Source: Sarcophilus harrisii (lineage: Eukaryota; Chordata; Mammalia; Dasyuromorphia; Dasyuridae). Taken from it: a DNA stretch of 64,000 nucleotides. Shown here in pieces: positions 35,243 to 46,663 of the stretch. How positions within the stretch are numbered: position 1 is the first letter of the stretch; each line of letters starts with the position of its first letter. The DNA lies in assembly GCF_902635505.1 (NCBI RefSeq), contig NC_045427.1, forward strand, positions 338,460,411-338,524,410. Reading direction: 5' to 3'. A model generated the notes under the pieces. That model had not been told where the DNA came from, ran no database searches, and was given only the letters and a program-made list of their open reading frames with translations. The position numbers and the translations under genes were made by a program.

Positions 35243-36789
35243 GAGCAATAGAGAAATAGTTCTTTTATACATTTCAATATTGTATATTCTTCTTAAATCA
35301 TAAGTTAAAGAAACGATCGGCCTATAATACCACACTTCCTTCAATGCTATAAAAGTTGAAGAAACATAGTTAGAGTCATAATCATATATCCCTGAGGAAA
35401 TAAATCTCTCCAAACTCTTTAGGTAAACTAAGTCAAGTTACAAATTAAACTACATTTAAAGAGTTCACAAATAGGTTAATAGAGGATGAATATTTAAGAA
35501 TAAAGGAGGGAGCCAAGGAGTCAGGGGCAGTTGAGATTCTTCCTCTGACTTACCTAAAGAATGTCTATGGCTTTAAATAAGATTTCACATCCCACAAGAC
35601 AGGTTTTAGGCAGGTGAGGTTGATTTGAAGTGAATTCAGGTTTCATTTAACCAAAAGTTGTAGGAGGAATAAAAGGAAATCAAAATATTAAAAATTCTCA
35701 GCCTAAAGACAAATTATGGTGTCTATGTACACTGACGTTTATGGGAAACTCATGTTTACTTAGGGGCATGATTATAATGACTGATTCTCTTGTATATGCA
35801 AAATCCAAAAGAGATCAGTGTCAACCCCTCCTCTTATGTCTTTAGATTCATAATCTTTGGATCAGAAATAATATCTCTCATCTTATTAAAAGTAGCAAAA
35901 TCGGGGTGGGGGGACAAATTGTTTATGCTTTTTTTACATGGAAATGTATACTTTAAAATTTACGTCAACAATAGGATAAGCTCAAAAGAAAGATTGGCAG
36001 AGTAAAGGTAAAAATAGTAATCATGTAATACAAACTAGGTGCAGAGGAAGAATAAGCACAGAGACATTAGGGGCGAGTAGGAGGGCTTGTAGTTCTGAAA
36101 ATCTAGTCACAACAGGAATGGGTTCAATAGGCAACACTACATACATATCATGAAGGGTATAGCATCCTCCAAAATCTATAAAGAAATAAGGGGGAAGGGA
36201 TAGATGGATAGGGAAGCAAAGAGTTAAGAAGATAAGGGAGGGATCTCGGGGTGAGGAGAAGTTAAGTAAAGTGAGCCAAGTTATGGAGCAAAATTTAATG
36301 GAAGAATCAGCAGGGATAGGAAAGACGTGTGTATGTGGAGTATGTGTGTAAGCTTATATCTACATATGTATACATAAATATATCTTTTCTTAACTGTAGC
36401 TTGTTTGGGGTGAGGAGGATGAAAGGGAGGTATGTGTGTATATATGTGTATGTATATATCTACATATGTATATATAAATATATCCTTTCTTAACTATAGC
36501 CTACTTGGGAGGGGGGGATAAAAGGGGAAAAAAAGAATAAAGTAAAAAAGATATACAGCAGAGAACAAAAGAACAATTTATAAGGAAGTAAAGAAAAGAT
36601 GGACACTCATGATGGACAGTCTTCTACTAATTATATATACTTTCTTAAATTAGTATTTATTGTTATATATTTTGAATCCTCCCTCATGTTCTGCTGGGCA
36701 CATGACAATGTTCTTTTTTGTTTTCATTTTGTTTTGTATTGCTTTTTTATCATCCCCATTTTTGCATACAACATTCCTTTGTTTGCATA
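35243..36789. other. Gene-free stretch with a 100-bp tandem duplication
   Basis: Mostly unassigned sequence. A unit containing 'tctacatatgtata' and 'ttcttaactgtagc' occurs twice with a 100-bp period (36361 and 36461). TATG-type microsatellites lie between. No coding signal. Confidence 0.55.
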
Positions 36790-37400
36790 CAACAAATTCC
36801 TTGCATTTTCCTGAGAGAAAATCTCTGATTTTCTTGAAGAGATCTCTTGACTTTACTATTCTATTAATTTCTTATATTTCTTTGCACTGCTCATTTAAGA
36901 AAACCATAACTCTCCTTGGTATTCTCTGAAATTCTGAGTATATCTTTCCCTTTCTCTTTTATCTTTTGCTTTCCTTCTTTCCTCAGACAGCTATATTGCT
37001 TTCTTGATTTTCTTTTTCTTTGGATCCTTTTTTTGTTTTGGTTTTGTTGTTGATGTCATTTCTGCCTCTTGCACAATATTGCAAACCTCTGTCCATAGTT
37101 CTACAGGCACTCTACCAGATTTAATCCTTTCAATCTATTCTTCATTTCTGCTTCATATTCATAAAAAATGTTATTTATTACACACCTATATAGTATAATG
37201 GTTTCCCCTACTTTCTTCAATTTCAGTCCGAATTTTGGAATAAGAAGTTCATGATCAGCTCTAGCTTTTGTTTTAAGTAACTATAATTAGAACTTTTCCA
37301 CCTTTGGCTGAAAAGTATAGAAACAGTCTGATTTCTATATTGAACATCTGGTGATGTCCATGTATAGAGTCACATACTGGTCATGAGGAACATACATGAT
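36790..37400 (-). mobile_element. RTE-clade (BovB-like) LINE fragment, endonuclease region
   Basis: The reverse complement carries landmarks of RTE/BovB ORF2 in the right order: 'actctatacatggacatcac' and 'cagatgttca' (endonuclease), 'cagactgtttctata', the 'gagctgatcatgaactt' block, 'gctgtctgaggaaagaagg', 'cagtgcaaagaaatat' and 'agagatctcttcaagaaaat'. Compared from memory of BovB, so the subfamily is uncertain. Truncated at both ends and without an open frame. Ends about 40 bp before LINE-1 copy B. Confidence 0.7.
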
Positions 37401-38161
37401 AATACAAAAGGGAGACCCAATTGGGAGGTAAATAAAAGCATTGGCTGGGGCGGAGCCAAGATGGTGGAGATGACACACGCATCTTCCTAAATTCTCCTTT
37501 TCCCTCAATCTATTTTAATGAAATTCAGCCTTGGAATTAGTGCTTGACTGTCAGAAAGCACAAATACTTGGAGTACGACATATTACCAACCAAAGATAAT
37601 CTCGAAATTCACCAGAGAAGCTCTGTTTTTGCTTGTGGGCGGGGACAGCTAGGCCAGGCACAGCATCAGGCAAATTGGCAGTGAGAGCACTGGAAACAGC
37701 TCATGCTGAGGGGTGTGGTCTCTGCTGGCAGAAAATCTGCTGAGAGAACTTTAGCACAGTGTGAGCTACTTTGCCCTGGCAGCAAGCCAGTAGATCAGCA
37801 GAGAAGCCATAAACAACAACAATAGCAACAATATATATATATATGAAATATATAAGCTATAAAGACTATAACCCCAAAACTCTAGATTGTCTCAAGAACT
37901 GGCCACACCCACTCAACATCTGGAATGACTCAGCATGATCCAAGCACAGTGGTATTTGTTGGTCCCAGAGCAGGCCTACTAGCAACCTTTCTGCTGCTGC
38001 TGATTTCAGCACAACTGCTAATCCCAGCACAGCCAGTGGGTGTGGTCCCACTGCCCCTTCACTGCCACTTTCTGTTGCCTGTAGAGGCAGCTTGGAAATA
38101 CTCCACTGTCCCCCATAAGCAGACCTTAGTATTTTTGTTTGTTTGTTTTTTGTTTTTCAAA

Positions 38162-39286
38162 ATGAGCAAAAAACCAAAGCAGGCCCTAACTATTGATAGC
38201 TTCTGTACAGAAAGAGAGCAGACTTCAAATCCTAAAGTTTCTAAAACAGTTTGTCTCTGGATCCAAAGGTGGATATGATCTGGTCCCCATAACACAAGGC
38301 TCTCATAAGAGAAATTAAACAGGATCTTTTGCAAGAGGGTCAGGATAAGTGATTAAAAGATAGAGTGGATAAAGAAATCAACTCCCTGAAAAACATAATT
38401 TGCAAACTGGAAAAGATAAACAACTCCCAGGAAAACAGAATTTGTAAATTGGAAAAGGTAAACAATTCCAAGGAAAACAGAATTTCTGAATTGGAAAAAG
38501 AAAATGACTCTTTAAAAAATTGGTAAATTGAGAAAAATTCCATAGAACAAAACAACTCATTTAAAAACTCAATTGGACAAATACAAAAGAAATTTAAAAA
38601 GTAAATGAAGAAAATAATTCATTAAAATCAGACTTGAACAAATGGAAATGAACTTGAGGAAGCACCAAGAATCAGTCAAGCAAAATCAAAAAAAAAAAAA
38701 AAAAAAAAAAAGATAGAAAAAAATGTTAAATACATACTTGGGAAAACAACAAACCTGGAAAGTAGATATAGGAGAGATAATCTAAGGATTATTGGACTCC
38801 CTGAAAATCATGACAAAAAAAAAATAAAGCCTAGACACTATTTTTCAGGAAATCATCAAAGAGAACCGCCCAGATGTTATAGAAACAGAAGGCAAAATAA
38901 ACATTGAAAGAATTCATCAATCACCTATTGAAAGAGATGCCAAAAGAGATGCCAAAATCAAAACAATAAGAAATATTGTGGCTAAATTCCAGAACTATCA
39001 GACACTACAAACACTACAAGTAGCCAGAAAAAAAATTCAAATTCCAAGGAGCCACAATAAGGATTACTCAGGATCTAACAGCATCCACATTAGAGGATCA
39101 AAGGGCCTGGAATCTGATATTCTGAAAGGCAAAAGTACTTGTTATGCAGCCAAAAATAACTTACCCAGCCAAACTGAGCATTTTCTTCCAAGGAAGAAGA
39201 TGGACATTCAATGAAATAGGTGAATTCCATTTATTCCTGATGAAAAAGCCAGAGCTAAACAAAAAGTTTGACCTGCAAATATAGGA
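38162..39286 (+). pseudogene. LINE-1 copy B ORF1, broken
   Basis: Opens MSKKPKQALTIDSFCTERE, continues with a coiled coil built of near-repeated ENRI(C/S)(K/E)LEK units (about 38380-38520), a poly-A run at 38691-38711 and the RRM-like segment (RYRRDNLRIIGLPENHD). It ends with the ELNKKFDLQI C-terminus and TAG. Several frame changes and an early TGA (38278) break it. Confidence 0.8.
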
Positions 39287-39823
39287 CTCAAGAGAAGCAT
39301 AAAAAGGTAAAAAGAACTCTTGAGAACTGTATTTCTGTTATGGGTATACATAATGACTACATGTATAATTTGGTTTTACTGTTAAAAGAAACTAGTGGTG
39401 GAAAGAAATTGTACCAAAAAAAGGGAAAAGTGGAGGTAAAAAGAGGGAAACTACATCTCACTAAGAGGCAAAGGAAGCCTATTTTATCTGAGGGAATGAA
39501 GGGAGGGGGAGGAACATAGTGTGAATCTTACTCTCATTAAATTTGGCTCAAAGAGAAAATATTAGACATATTTGGTTTACACAGAAACTTCTCCCAGCTC
39601 ATTGAAAAGTGGGAGGGGAAAAGCAAAAAGGAAAGGGTTAGAATAAATAGAATGGAATACAGAAATAGTAAGGAAAAGGTGTAAAAAAGGGGAGGGACTT
39701 CAAGGGGGAGGGAGGGATTCGAAAGAGGGAGGGCTGCATGAGGCAAGTAGTGCTCATACATCTAATACTGGGGAGGGAGTAAGTGGAAAAGGAAAGAGAA
39801 AAGCATAATTTGGGGATAATAAG

Positions 39824-42800
39824 ATGGCAGAAAATACAGAATTAGTAGTTTTAACTATAAATGTGAATGGGGTAAACTCCCCCATAAAGCAGAGGCAGAG
39901 AGCATACTAGATTAAAAACCAAAATCCTACAATATGTTGTTCACAGGAAACACACTTGAAGCAAGGTGATACATACAGAATAAACATAAAAGGCTGGAGC
40001 AGAATCTTTGGCCAGGTGAAGAAAAAAGCAGGGTGCCATCCTGATTCAGATCAAACAAGGCAAAAACTGACTAATTAAAAGAGAAAAGGGAGGGACTATA
40101 TCTCAAGGGGCAAAGATAAAAAGCAAATGTATGCACCAAGTGGTATAGCACTAAATTCCAAAGAGAAGTTAAGAGAACTGCAAAAGAAACAGACAGCAAA
40201 ACTATTTAGTAGGAGATTCAACCTTGCACCTAGAATTAGATAAACAAACCACAGAATAAATAAAAAAGATAAAGAGATAAATAGAATAAGAAAAGAGGGA
40301 GATAGATTTTGGAGAAAACTGAATGGAGAGAAAGGGAATACTTTCTTCCGAAGTTTGGAACCTATACAAAACTGACCATGTATTAGGACAAAAGACCCCA
40401 AATTCAAGCAGAAAGGGAAAAGAAATGATCCTTCCAGATCATGATGCAAAAAATTACATTCAATAAAAAGGGGGGGAAAGGACCAAAAGTAATTGAAACT
40501 AAATAATCTCATTCTAAAGAATGATTGGGTGAAAAGCAAATCATAGACAATTAATAACCCCACCAACAAAATGACAATAATGAGACATCATACCAAATGT
40601 GTGGGATGCAGCCAAGGTAATAAGGGAAATTTTATATCCTAGAGGGTTGTTTGATAAAATAGAGAAAGAAAAAACAATAAAGGATTACAAAAAAAGCTAG
40701 AAAAGAGAAATTAAAAACCCAATCAAAATTAAACTGAAATTTAAAATAAAAGGAGAATCAATGAAATGGAAAGAAAAAAACATTGAATTAATAAAAACTA
40801 AGAGTTGGTTTTATGAAAAACCAACAAAATAATAAACCTTTGATAAATTTGATTAGAAAAAGGAAAGAGGAAAATCAAAACATTATCTTAAAAGAAAAGG
40901 GAGAAATTTCCACTAATGAAGAGGAAATCAGAGCAAAATTAGGAGCTTTCCAACTTTTTGCCAATAAATTTGATAACTTAACTGAAATGGATAATACCTT
41001 CAAAAAATAGGTTATCATATTTAAAGAAAGGAAAAATTAACGGGAAAAATAAATTGTTAAATATCCCTTTTAAAAAAGAACAGAAAATTTAATTAATCAA
41101 AAAAAAAGTCCCTAAACAGAAAATTTAATGACCCACCCTTTAAAGAACAATAACCCAATGTATTAAAACTAGAAAAAAAAAAATAAATAAGATACCAAAT
41201 CCTTTTATACAAGACATGGACTGTACCAAACCAGGTAGGAGAAACAGAAAGAAAATTATAGAAACCCCAAAACAATTGAAAAAAATCTTAAAAAAACTTG
41301 GCGATTACAGAAAAACATCTTAAAATATGCCAACCAAAGGAATTTATAAAAAGGGAAAAGGGAAACTATTGCAAATTGTTTTCAAAACCTTGTTTTAGTG
41401 GGGCCCCCCCAAGAAGGGCTTTGGAAAAAAGGGAAAAATGAAATTTTGTCACCCATCCCAAAAAAAATCAAAAGAATGGTTGAGTAAATTGTGGATAGAA
41501 TGTTTTGGAATATTATTGCTGTAAAATGACCAGCAGGAGAATACAAGAGGATTGGCGGAACTTTAGAACTGATGTGAGCAAATGAGGAACCAGGAAATTA
41601 TTATATCAACAGCGATACTGTATGAGGGATGTATTCGATGGAAGTGGATTTCTTCAAAAAGAAAGATCAACTTAGTTTCAATTGATCAGATGGACAGAAG
41701 ACAACCCAAAGAAAGAACACTAGGAAATGAATGTAAATTGTTTTGCATTTTGTTCTTCTTCCCAGGTTATTTATATTCTAAATCCAACCCCTGAGCAACA
41801 AGAAAACTGTTCGGTTCTTAACACAATATTGTATCCAAGATCTATTGTAATCTATTTGACATGTATAGGACTGCTTGCCATTTCTGGGGAGAGGGGAGGG
41901 AGGGAGGGGAAAAATCAGAACAGAAGTGAGTGCAAGGGATAATGTTGTAAAAAATTACCCTGGCATGGGTTCTGTCAATAAAAAGTTATTTAATAAAAAA
42001 ATAAAACACTAGAGAGTATAGGAATAAATGGACTTTTCCTTAAAATAGTCAGTAGCATCTATTTAAAAACATCAGTAAGCATCATACATAATGGTGATAA
42101 ACTGGAACCATCCCCAGTAAAATCAGAAGTGAAACAAGGTTACCAACTTTCACCATTATTATTCAATATTGTATTAGAAATGCTAGCTTCAGCAATAAGA
42201 GATGAAAAAGAGATTAAAGGAATTAGAGTAGGTAATGAGGAAACCAAATTATCACTCTTTGTAGATGATATGATGGTATACTTAGAAAACCCCAGAGATT
42301 CTACTAAAAAGCTATTAGAAATAATCCACAACATTAGAAAAGTTGCAGGATACAAAATAAATCCACATAAATCATCAGCATTTTTCTATATCACTAACAA
42401 AATCCAACTGCAAGAGATACAAAGAAATTCCATTTAAAGTAACTACTGTGATAGTATAAAATATTTGGGAATCTATTTGCCAAGGGAAAGTCAGGAGCAA
42501 AACTACAAAACACTTTCCACACAAATAAAGTCAGATCTAAACAACTGGAAAAATATTAAGTGTTCCTGGGATAGGTCGAGCAAATATCATAAAGATGACA
42601 ACACTACCTAAACTAATCAATTTATTTAGTACTATACCAATCAGACCCCCAAGAAACTATTTTAATGACCTAAAAAAAATAACAAAATTCATCTTGAAGA
42701 AAAAAAGGTCAAGAATTTCAAGGGAACTAAGGGAAAAAAAATCAAATGAAGGTGGCCTAGCTGTACCTGATCTAAAACTATATTATAAAGCAGCAGTCAC

Positions 42801-44250
42801 CAAAATCATTTGGTATTGGCTAAGAAATAGACTAGTTGATCAGTGGAATAGGTTAAGTTCACAGGACAAAAAAGTCAATAACTATAGCAATCTAGTGTTT
42901 GACAAACCCAAAGACCCCAACTTTTGGGATAAGAATTCATTATTTGATAAACATTGCTGGGAAAATTGGAAATTAATATGGCAGAAACTAGGCATTGATC
43001 CATATTTAACACTATACACCAAGATAAGATCAAAATGGATTCATGATCTGTAGATCATGTAGATAAAGAATGAGGTTATAAATAAATTAGAAGAACATAG
43101 GATTGTTTACCTCTCAGACCCGTAGAGGAGGAAGGAATTTGTGACTAAAGAAGAACTAGAGGTCATTATTGATCACAAAATAGAAAATTTCTATTATATT
43201 AAGTTAAAAAGCTTTTGTATGAATAAAACTAATGCAGACAGGATTAGAAAGGAAGCAATAAACTGGGAAAACATTTTTACAGCTAAAGGTTATGATAAAG
43301 GTGTCATCTCCAAAATATATAGCGAATTGACTCTAATTTATAAGAAATCAAGCCATTCTCCAGTTGATGAATGGTCAAAGGATATGAATAGACAGTTTTC
43401 AGATGATGAAATTGAAACTATTTCTAGTCTTATGAAAAAGTGTTCCAAATCATTGTTGATCAGAGAAATGTAAATTAAGACAACTCTGAGATATCAGTAC
43501 ACACCTGTCAGATTGGCTAAAATGACAGGAAAAGATAATGACAAATGTTGGAGGGGATGTGGGAAAACTCAGACACTGATGCATTATTGGTGGAGTTGTG
43601 AACGGATCCAACCATTCTGAAGAGAAATTTGGAACTATACTCAAAAAGTTATCAAAGTGTGCATACCCCCTTTGATCCAGCACTAGGCTTATATCCCAAA
43701 GAGATATTAAAGAAGGAAAAGGGACCTGAATGTCCAAAAATGTTTGTGACAGCCCTCTCTCTAGTGTCCAGAAACTGGAAATTGAAGGAATGCCCATCAA
43801 TTGGAGAATGACTGAATAAATTGTGGTATATGAATGTTATGGAATATAATAATATTCCATATATATATGGAATATATAAGAAAAATATATATATAGAAAT
43901 AACCAGCAGGATGAATACAGAGAGGCTTGGAGAGACTTACATGAACTGATGCTAAGTGAAATGAGCAGAACCAGGAGATCATTATACACTTCAACAACAA
44001 TACTACATGATGATTAATTCTGATGGACATGGCTCTTTTCAACAATGAGAGGATCCAAATCAGTTCCAATTGATCTGTAATGAACAAAACCAACTACACC
44101 CAGAGAAAGCACACTGGGAAATGAGTATGGATCACAACATAACATTTCTACTCTTTCTGTTACTGTTTGCTTGCATTTTTGTTTTTTTCTTCTCAGGTTA
44201 TTTTTACCTTCATTCTAAATCCAATCTTTCCTGTGCAATAACTGTATAAA
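39824..44250 (+). pseudogene. LINE-1 copy B ORF2, broken and interrupted
   Basis: Starts ATGGCAGAAAATACAG (TELVVLTINVNGVNSP endonuclease start). About 41270-41470 is barely alignable. After the inserted tail the reverse transcriptase resumes: 42129-42437 encodes [18 protein letters not shown] and the catalytic block FVDDMMVYL (family norm FADDMMVYL), followed by thumb and C-terminal blocks in 42595-43053 and 43141-43473. The end of ORF2 is given only roughly. Confidence 0.75.
41470..42003 (+). mobile_element. LINE-1 tail inserted in LINE-1 copy B
   Basis: Starts in the last part of ORF2 ('gaatggttgagtaaattgtg'), runs through the 3' UTR ('ggagaggggagggaggga') to 'tcaataaaaagttatttaat' and A-rich end. 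The host ORF2 resumes at 42004 with 'actagagagtataggaataa'. Target duplication not discernible because the left junction is scrambled. Confidence 0.85.
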
Positions 44251-44469
44251 TATGTATGCATATATTGTATTTAACATATACTTTAACATATTTAACATGT
44301 ATGGGACTGCCTGCCATCTAGGGGAGGGGGTGGGGGGAAGGCTGGGAAAAGTTGGAACAGACGTTTTTGAAAGGGTCAATGTTGAAAAATTACCTGTGCT
44401 TTTGTATATAAAAAGCTATAATAAAAAATAACATTTTTTTTTACATTTTAAAATTTTACATTTCCCCTG

Positions 44470-45170
44470 GGAAGGGGAATGTGACAAATGTTGGAGGGAC
44501 ATAACTGGAACACTAATTCATTGTTGGTAGAATTGTGAAGTGATCCAACCATTTTGAAGAACAATCTGGAAAGAGTTATTAAACCACCTATACCATTTGA
44601 CCCAGAAATACCAATACTAGGTCTGTTTCCAAAGATAATTAGGGGAAAAGGAAAGGAAATTTTATGTTCTAAGATATTTGTATCAACTTTATTTGTGGTA
44701 CTAAAGAACTGGAAATTGCAGAGAAGCCCATCAAATGGGAAATGGTTAATCAAGTTGTAGCACATGATTATGATGGAACACTACTATGCCATAAGAACTG
44801 AGAAGCTCAATGATCTCAGAAAAATTTGGAAAGGCTTTCATGAAATAATGAAGGGTGAAATGAGCAAAATCCAAGAAAACATTATAATAGCAATATTGTT
44901 TTTAAAAAGATTTTGAATGAATGCTATTTTGATTATTATAAATACCCAAATTATTTATAAAGAACATATAAAGAAAGGCATTATTGATATCCAGAGAAAA
45001 CTGATAAATAAAAATATGTATAGAATGTGTGTGTGTGTGTGTACACGCACGCATGCCTATTTGTACCTGATAGTAATCATCTCTAGGGCGGGATGGGGAG
45101 GGGAAAAAAAGAAAAAAATTTACATGTTAACTATATTTGATATATTTTTAAAGGAATAGCTGATTATACA
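44470..45170 (+). mobile_element. Older-family LINE-1 3' end
   Basis: Encodes a diverged ORF2 C-terminus (IPFDPEIPILGLFPKI, LFVVLKNWKLQRSPSNGKWL at 44554-44760) followed by a different 3' UTR with a (TG)n tract (45029-45041) and 'ctagggcgggatggggaggg'. More diverged than copies A-C. Confidence 0.8.
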
Positions 45171-45199
45171 TAGTAAATTTACAGTTTCATGTGCAAACA

Positions 45200-46663
45200 T
45201 CTTATTTATTATTTTATGTTAGGAAAATGCTTTTACCTTTACTCTGTGCATATCTCTCTACTTCAAATGTGTTTCTTGTGAACAACATATTATAGAATTC
45301 TGTTTTTAATCTCTTCTGCTATCTGTTTTTATTTTATGGAAAAGTTCGATCTATTCACACTCTTAGTTATGATTGCTAACTGTATATTTCCTTCCATCCT
45401 ATTTTTCTCCCTATTTATACTTTTCTTTTACCTTTCACCCTATCCTTTCTCACCAATGTTTTATTTTTAACTACCACCTCCCTCAATCTACCCTTCCTAC
45501 TAACATCCCTTTTTTCTTTTTTTGTTTTCCCTTTCCCCTCTTACTTTCCTGTAGGGTAGGATAAATTTTTATATCCAACTGAATGCATATGTTATTTCCT
45601 CTTTAAGCCAAATCAAATGAGAGTAAGGTTCAAACAATACTCCTTCCATTATAATAGATATTTTGTACCTCTTTATATGATGTAATTTAGCCTATTCTGC
45701 CTCACTTTTTCCTCCTCTCCCAGCAAAATCCTTTTTTCATCCCATTTTTTAAATATTATTACAACAAAGTCATTTTATCCCCACACCTTCTGTCTATGTG
45801 TACTCCTTCTAATTGCCCTAAAAAAGATACATTTCTCTAGAGTTAAAAGGATCATCTTCCCATGCAGAGATGTAAATAGTTTAATATTATTGAATACCAT
45901 TTTTTCCTGTTACCTTTTTATGCTTCTTTTGAGTCCATTTTTTCTTTTGTTCAGTTCTGGTCTTTTCATCAGGAAAATTTGAAAGTCTCCTATTTGCTTG
46001 AATAGCTACCCCTAGAAAGATTATGCTGATTTTCCTGGGTATTTCATTCTTGGTTGTTAATCCAAGCTCCTTTGTATTGCATATTCCAAGCCTTCTGATC
46101 TACATCAGATGCTGAGTCCTGTGTAATCCTGACTGTGAATCCTGACTGTGGGTCCTTGATATTTGAATTCTCTCTTTTTTGGCTGCTTGCAGTATTTTCT
46201 CCTTGACCTGATAATTCTGGAATTTGGGTACAATATTCCTTGAAGTTTTCATTTTGGAATCTCTTTCAGGTGATGGGTGAATTCTTTCAATGATTATTTT
46301 ACTCTCCTATTGTAGGATATCAGAACACTTTTCTTTGATGATTTCTTAAAAGGTGAGACAGGTTCTTTTTTGGCCTTCAGGTAGTCCAATCATTTTTAAA
46401 TTATCTTTCCTGCATCTATTTTCCAGGTAAGCTGTTTTTCCAATGAGATATTTTACCCTTTCTCCTGTTTTTTTTTATTCTTTTGATTTTGCTTGATTGA
46501 TGTCTCATATAGTTATTAGTTTCTCCTTGACCAATTCTAATTTTTAAGGAAATATTTTCTTCAGTGAGTTTTTGTACCTCCTTTTTTATTTAGCCAATTC
46601 TACTTTTAGAAGAATGGTTTTCTTCAGTGTATTTTTTTCCATTTGGCTAATTCTATATTTTTC
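45200..46663 (-). mobile_element. LINE-1 copy D, 3'-side part (ORF2 start, spacer, most of ORF1)
   Basis: Antisense. On the minus strand ORF1 (RRM and C-terminal part, for example the counterpart of 'gagaaaatactgcaagcagc') runs from 46650 to about 45955. A spacer of about 550 bp follows, then an ORF2 start 'atggaaggaaatatacagtt' near 45402 that parallels the ORF2 start of copies A and B, and the endonuclease block ends near 45200. Older and more diverged than copies A-C. Confidence 0.75.

Larger units (their letters stand above)
37443..44430 (+). mobile_element. LINE-1 copy B, near full length
   Basis: The 5' end shows GCCAAGATGGTGG (37455-37467). The 5' UTR runs to 38161; ORF1 from ATG 38162 to TAG 39284-39286; a 537-bp spacer; ORF2 from ATG 39824; the 3' UTR with G-rich motif near 44320 and tail 'aaaaagctataataaaaaa'. 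Another LINE-1 tail (41470-42003) interrupts ORF2. The part upstream of that insertion is full of small deletions, while 42004-43473 is close to intact. No convincing target-site duplication. Confidence 0.92.

Noticed and set aside
34239-35277. Long Phe/Ser/Leu/Pro frames and Lys/Glu/Arg frames
   Set aside because: They are translations of the polypurine tract, with no other coding signal.
37400-37470. Target-site duplication of LINE-1 copy B (A-rich words on both sides)
   Set aside because: The similarity to sequence after 44430 is limited to A-rich letters and is not convincing.
37866-38334. Frames of about 60-117 codons
   Set aside because: 5' UTR and ORF1 start of LINE-1 copy B read in other frames.
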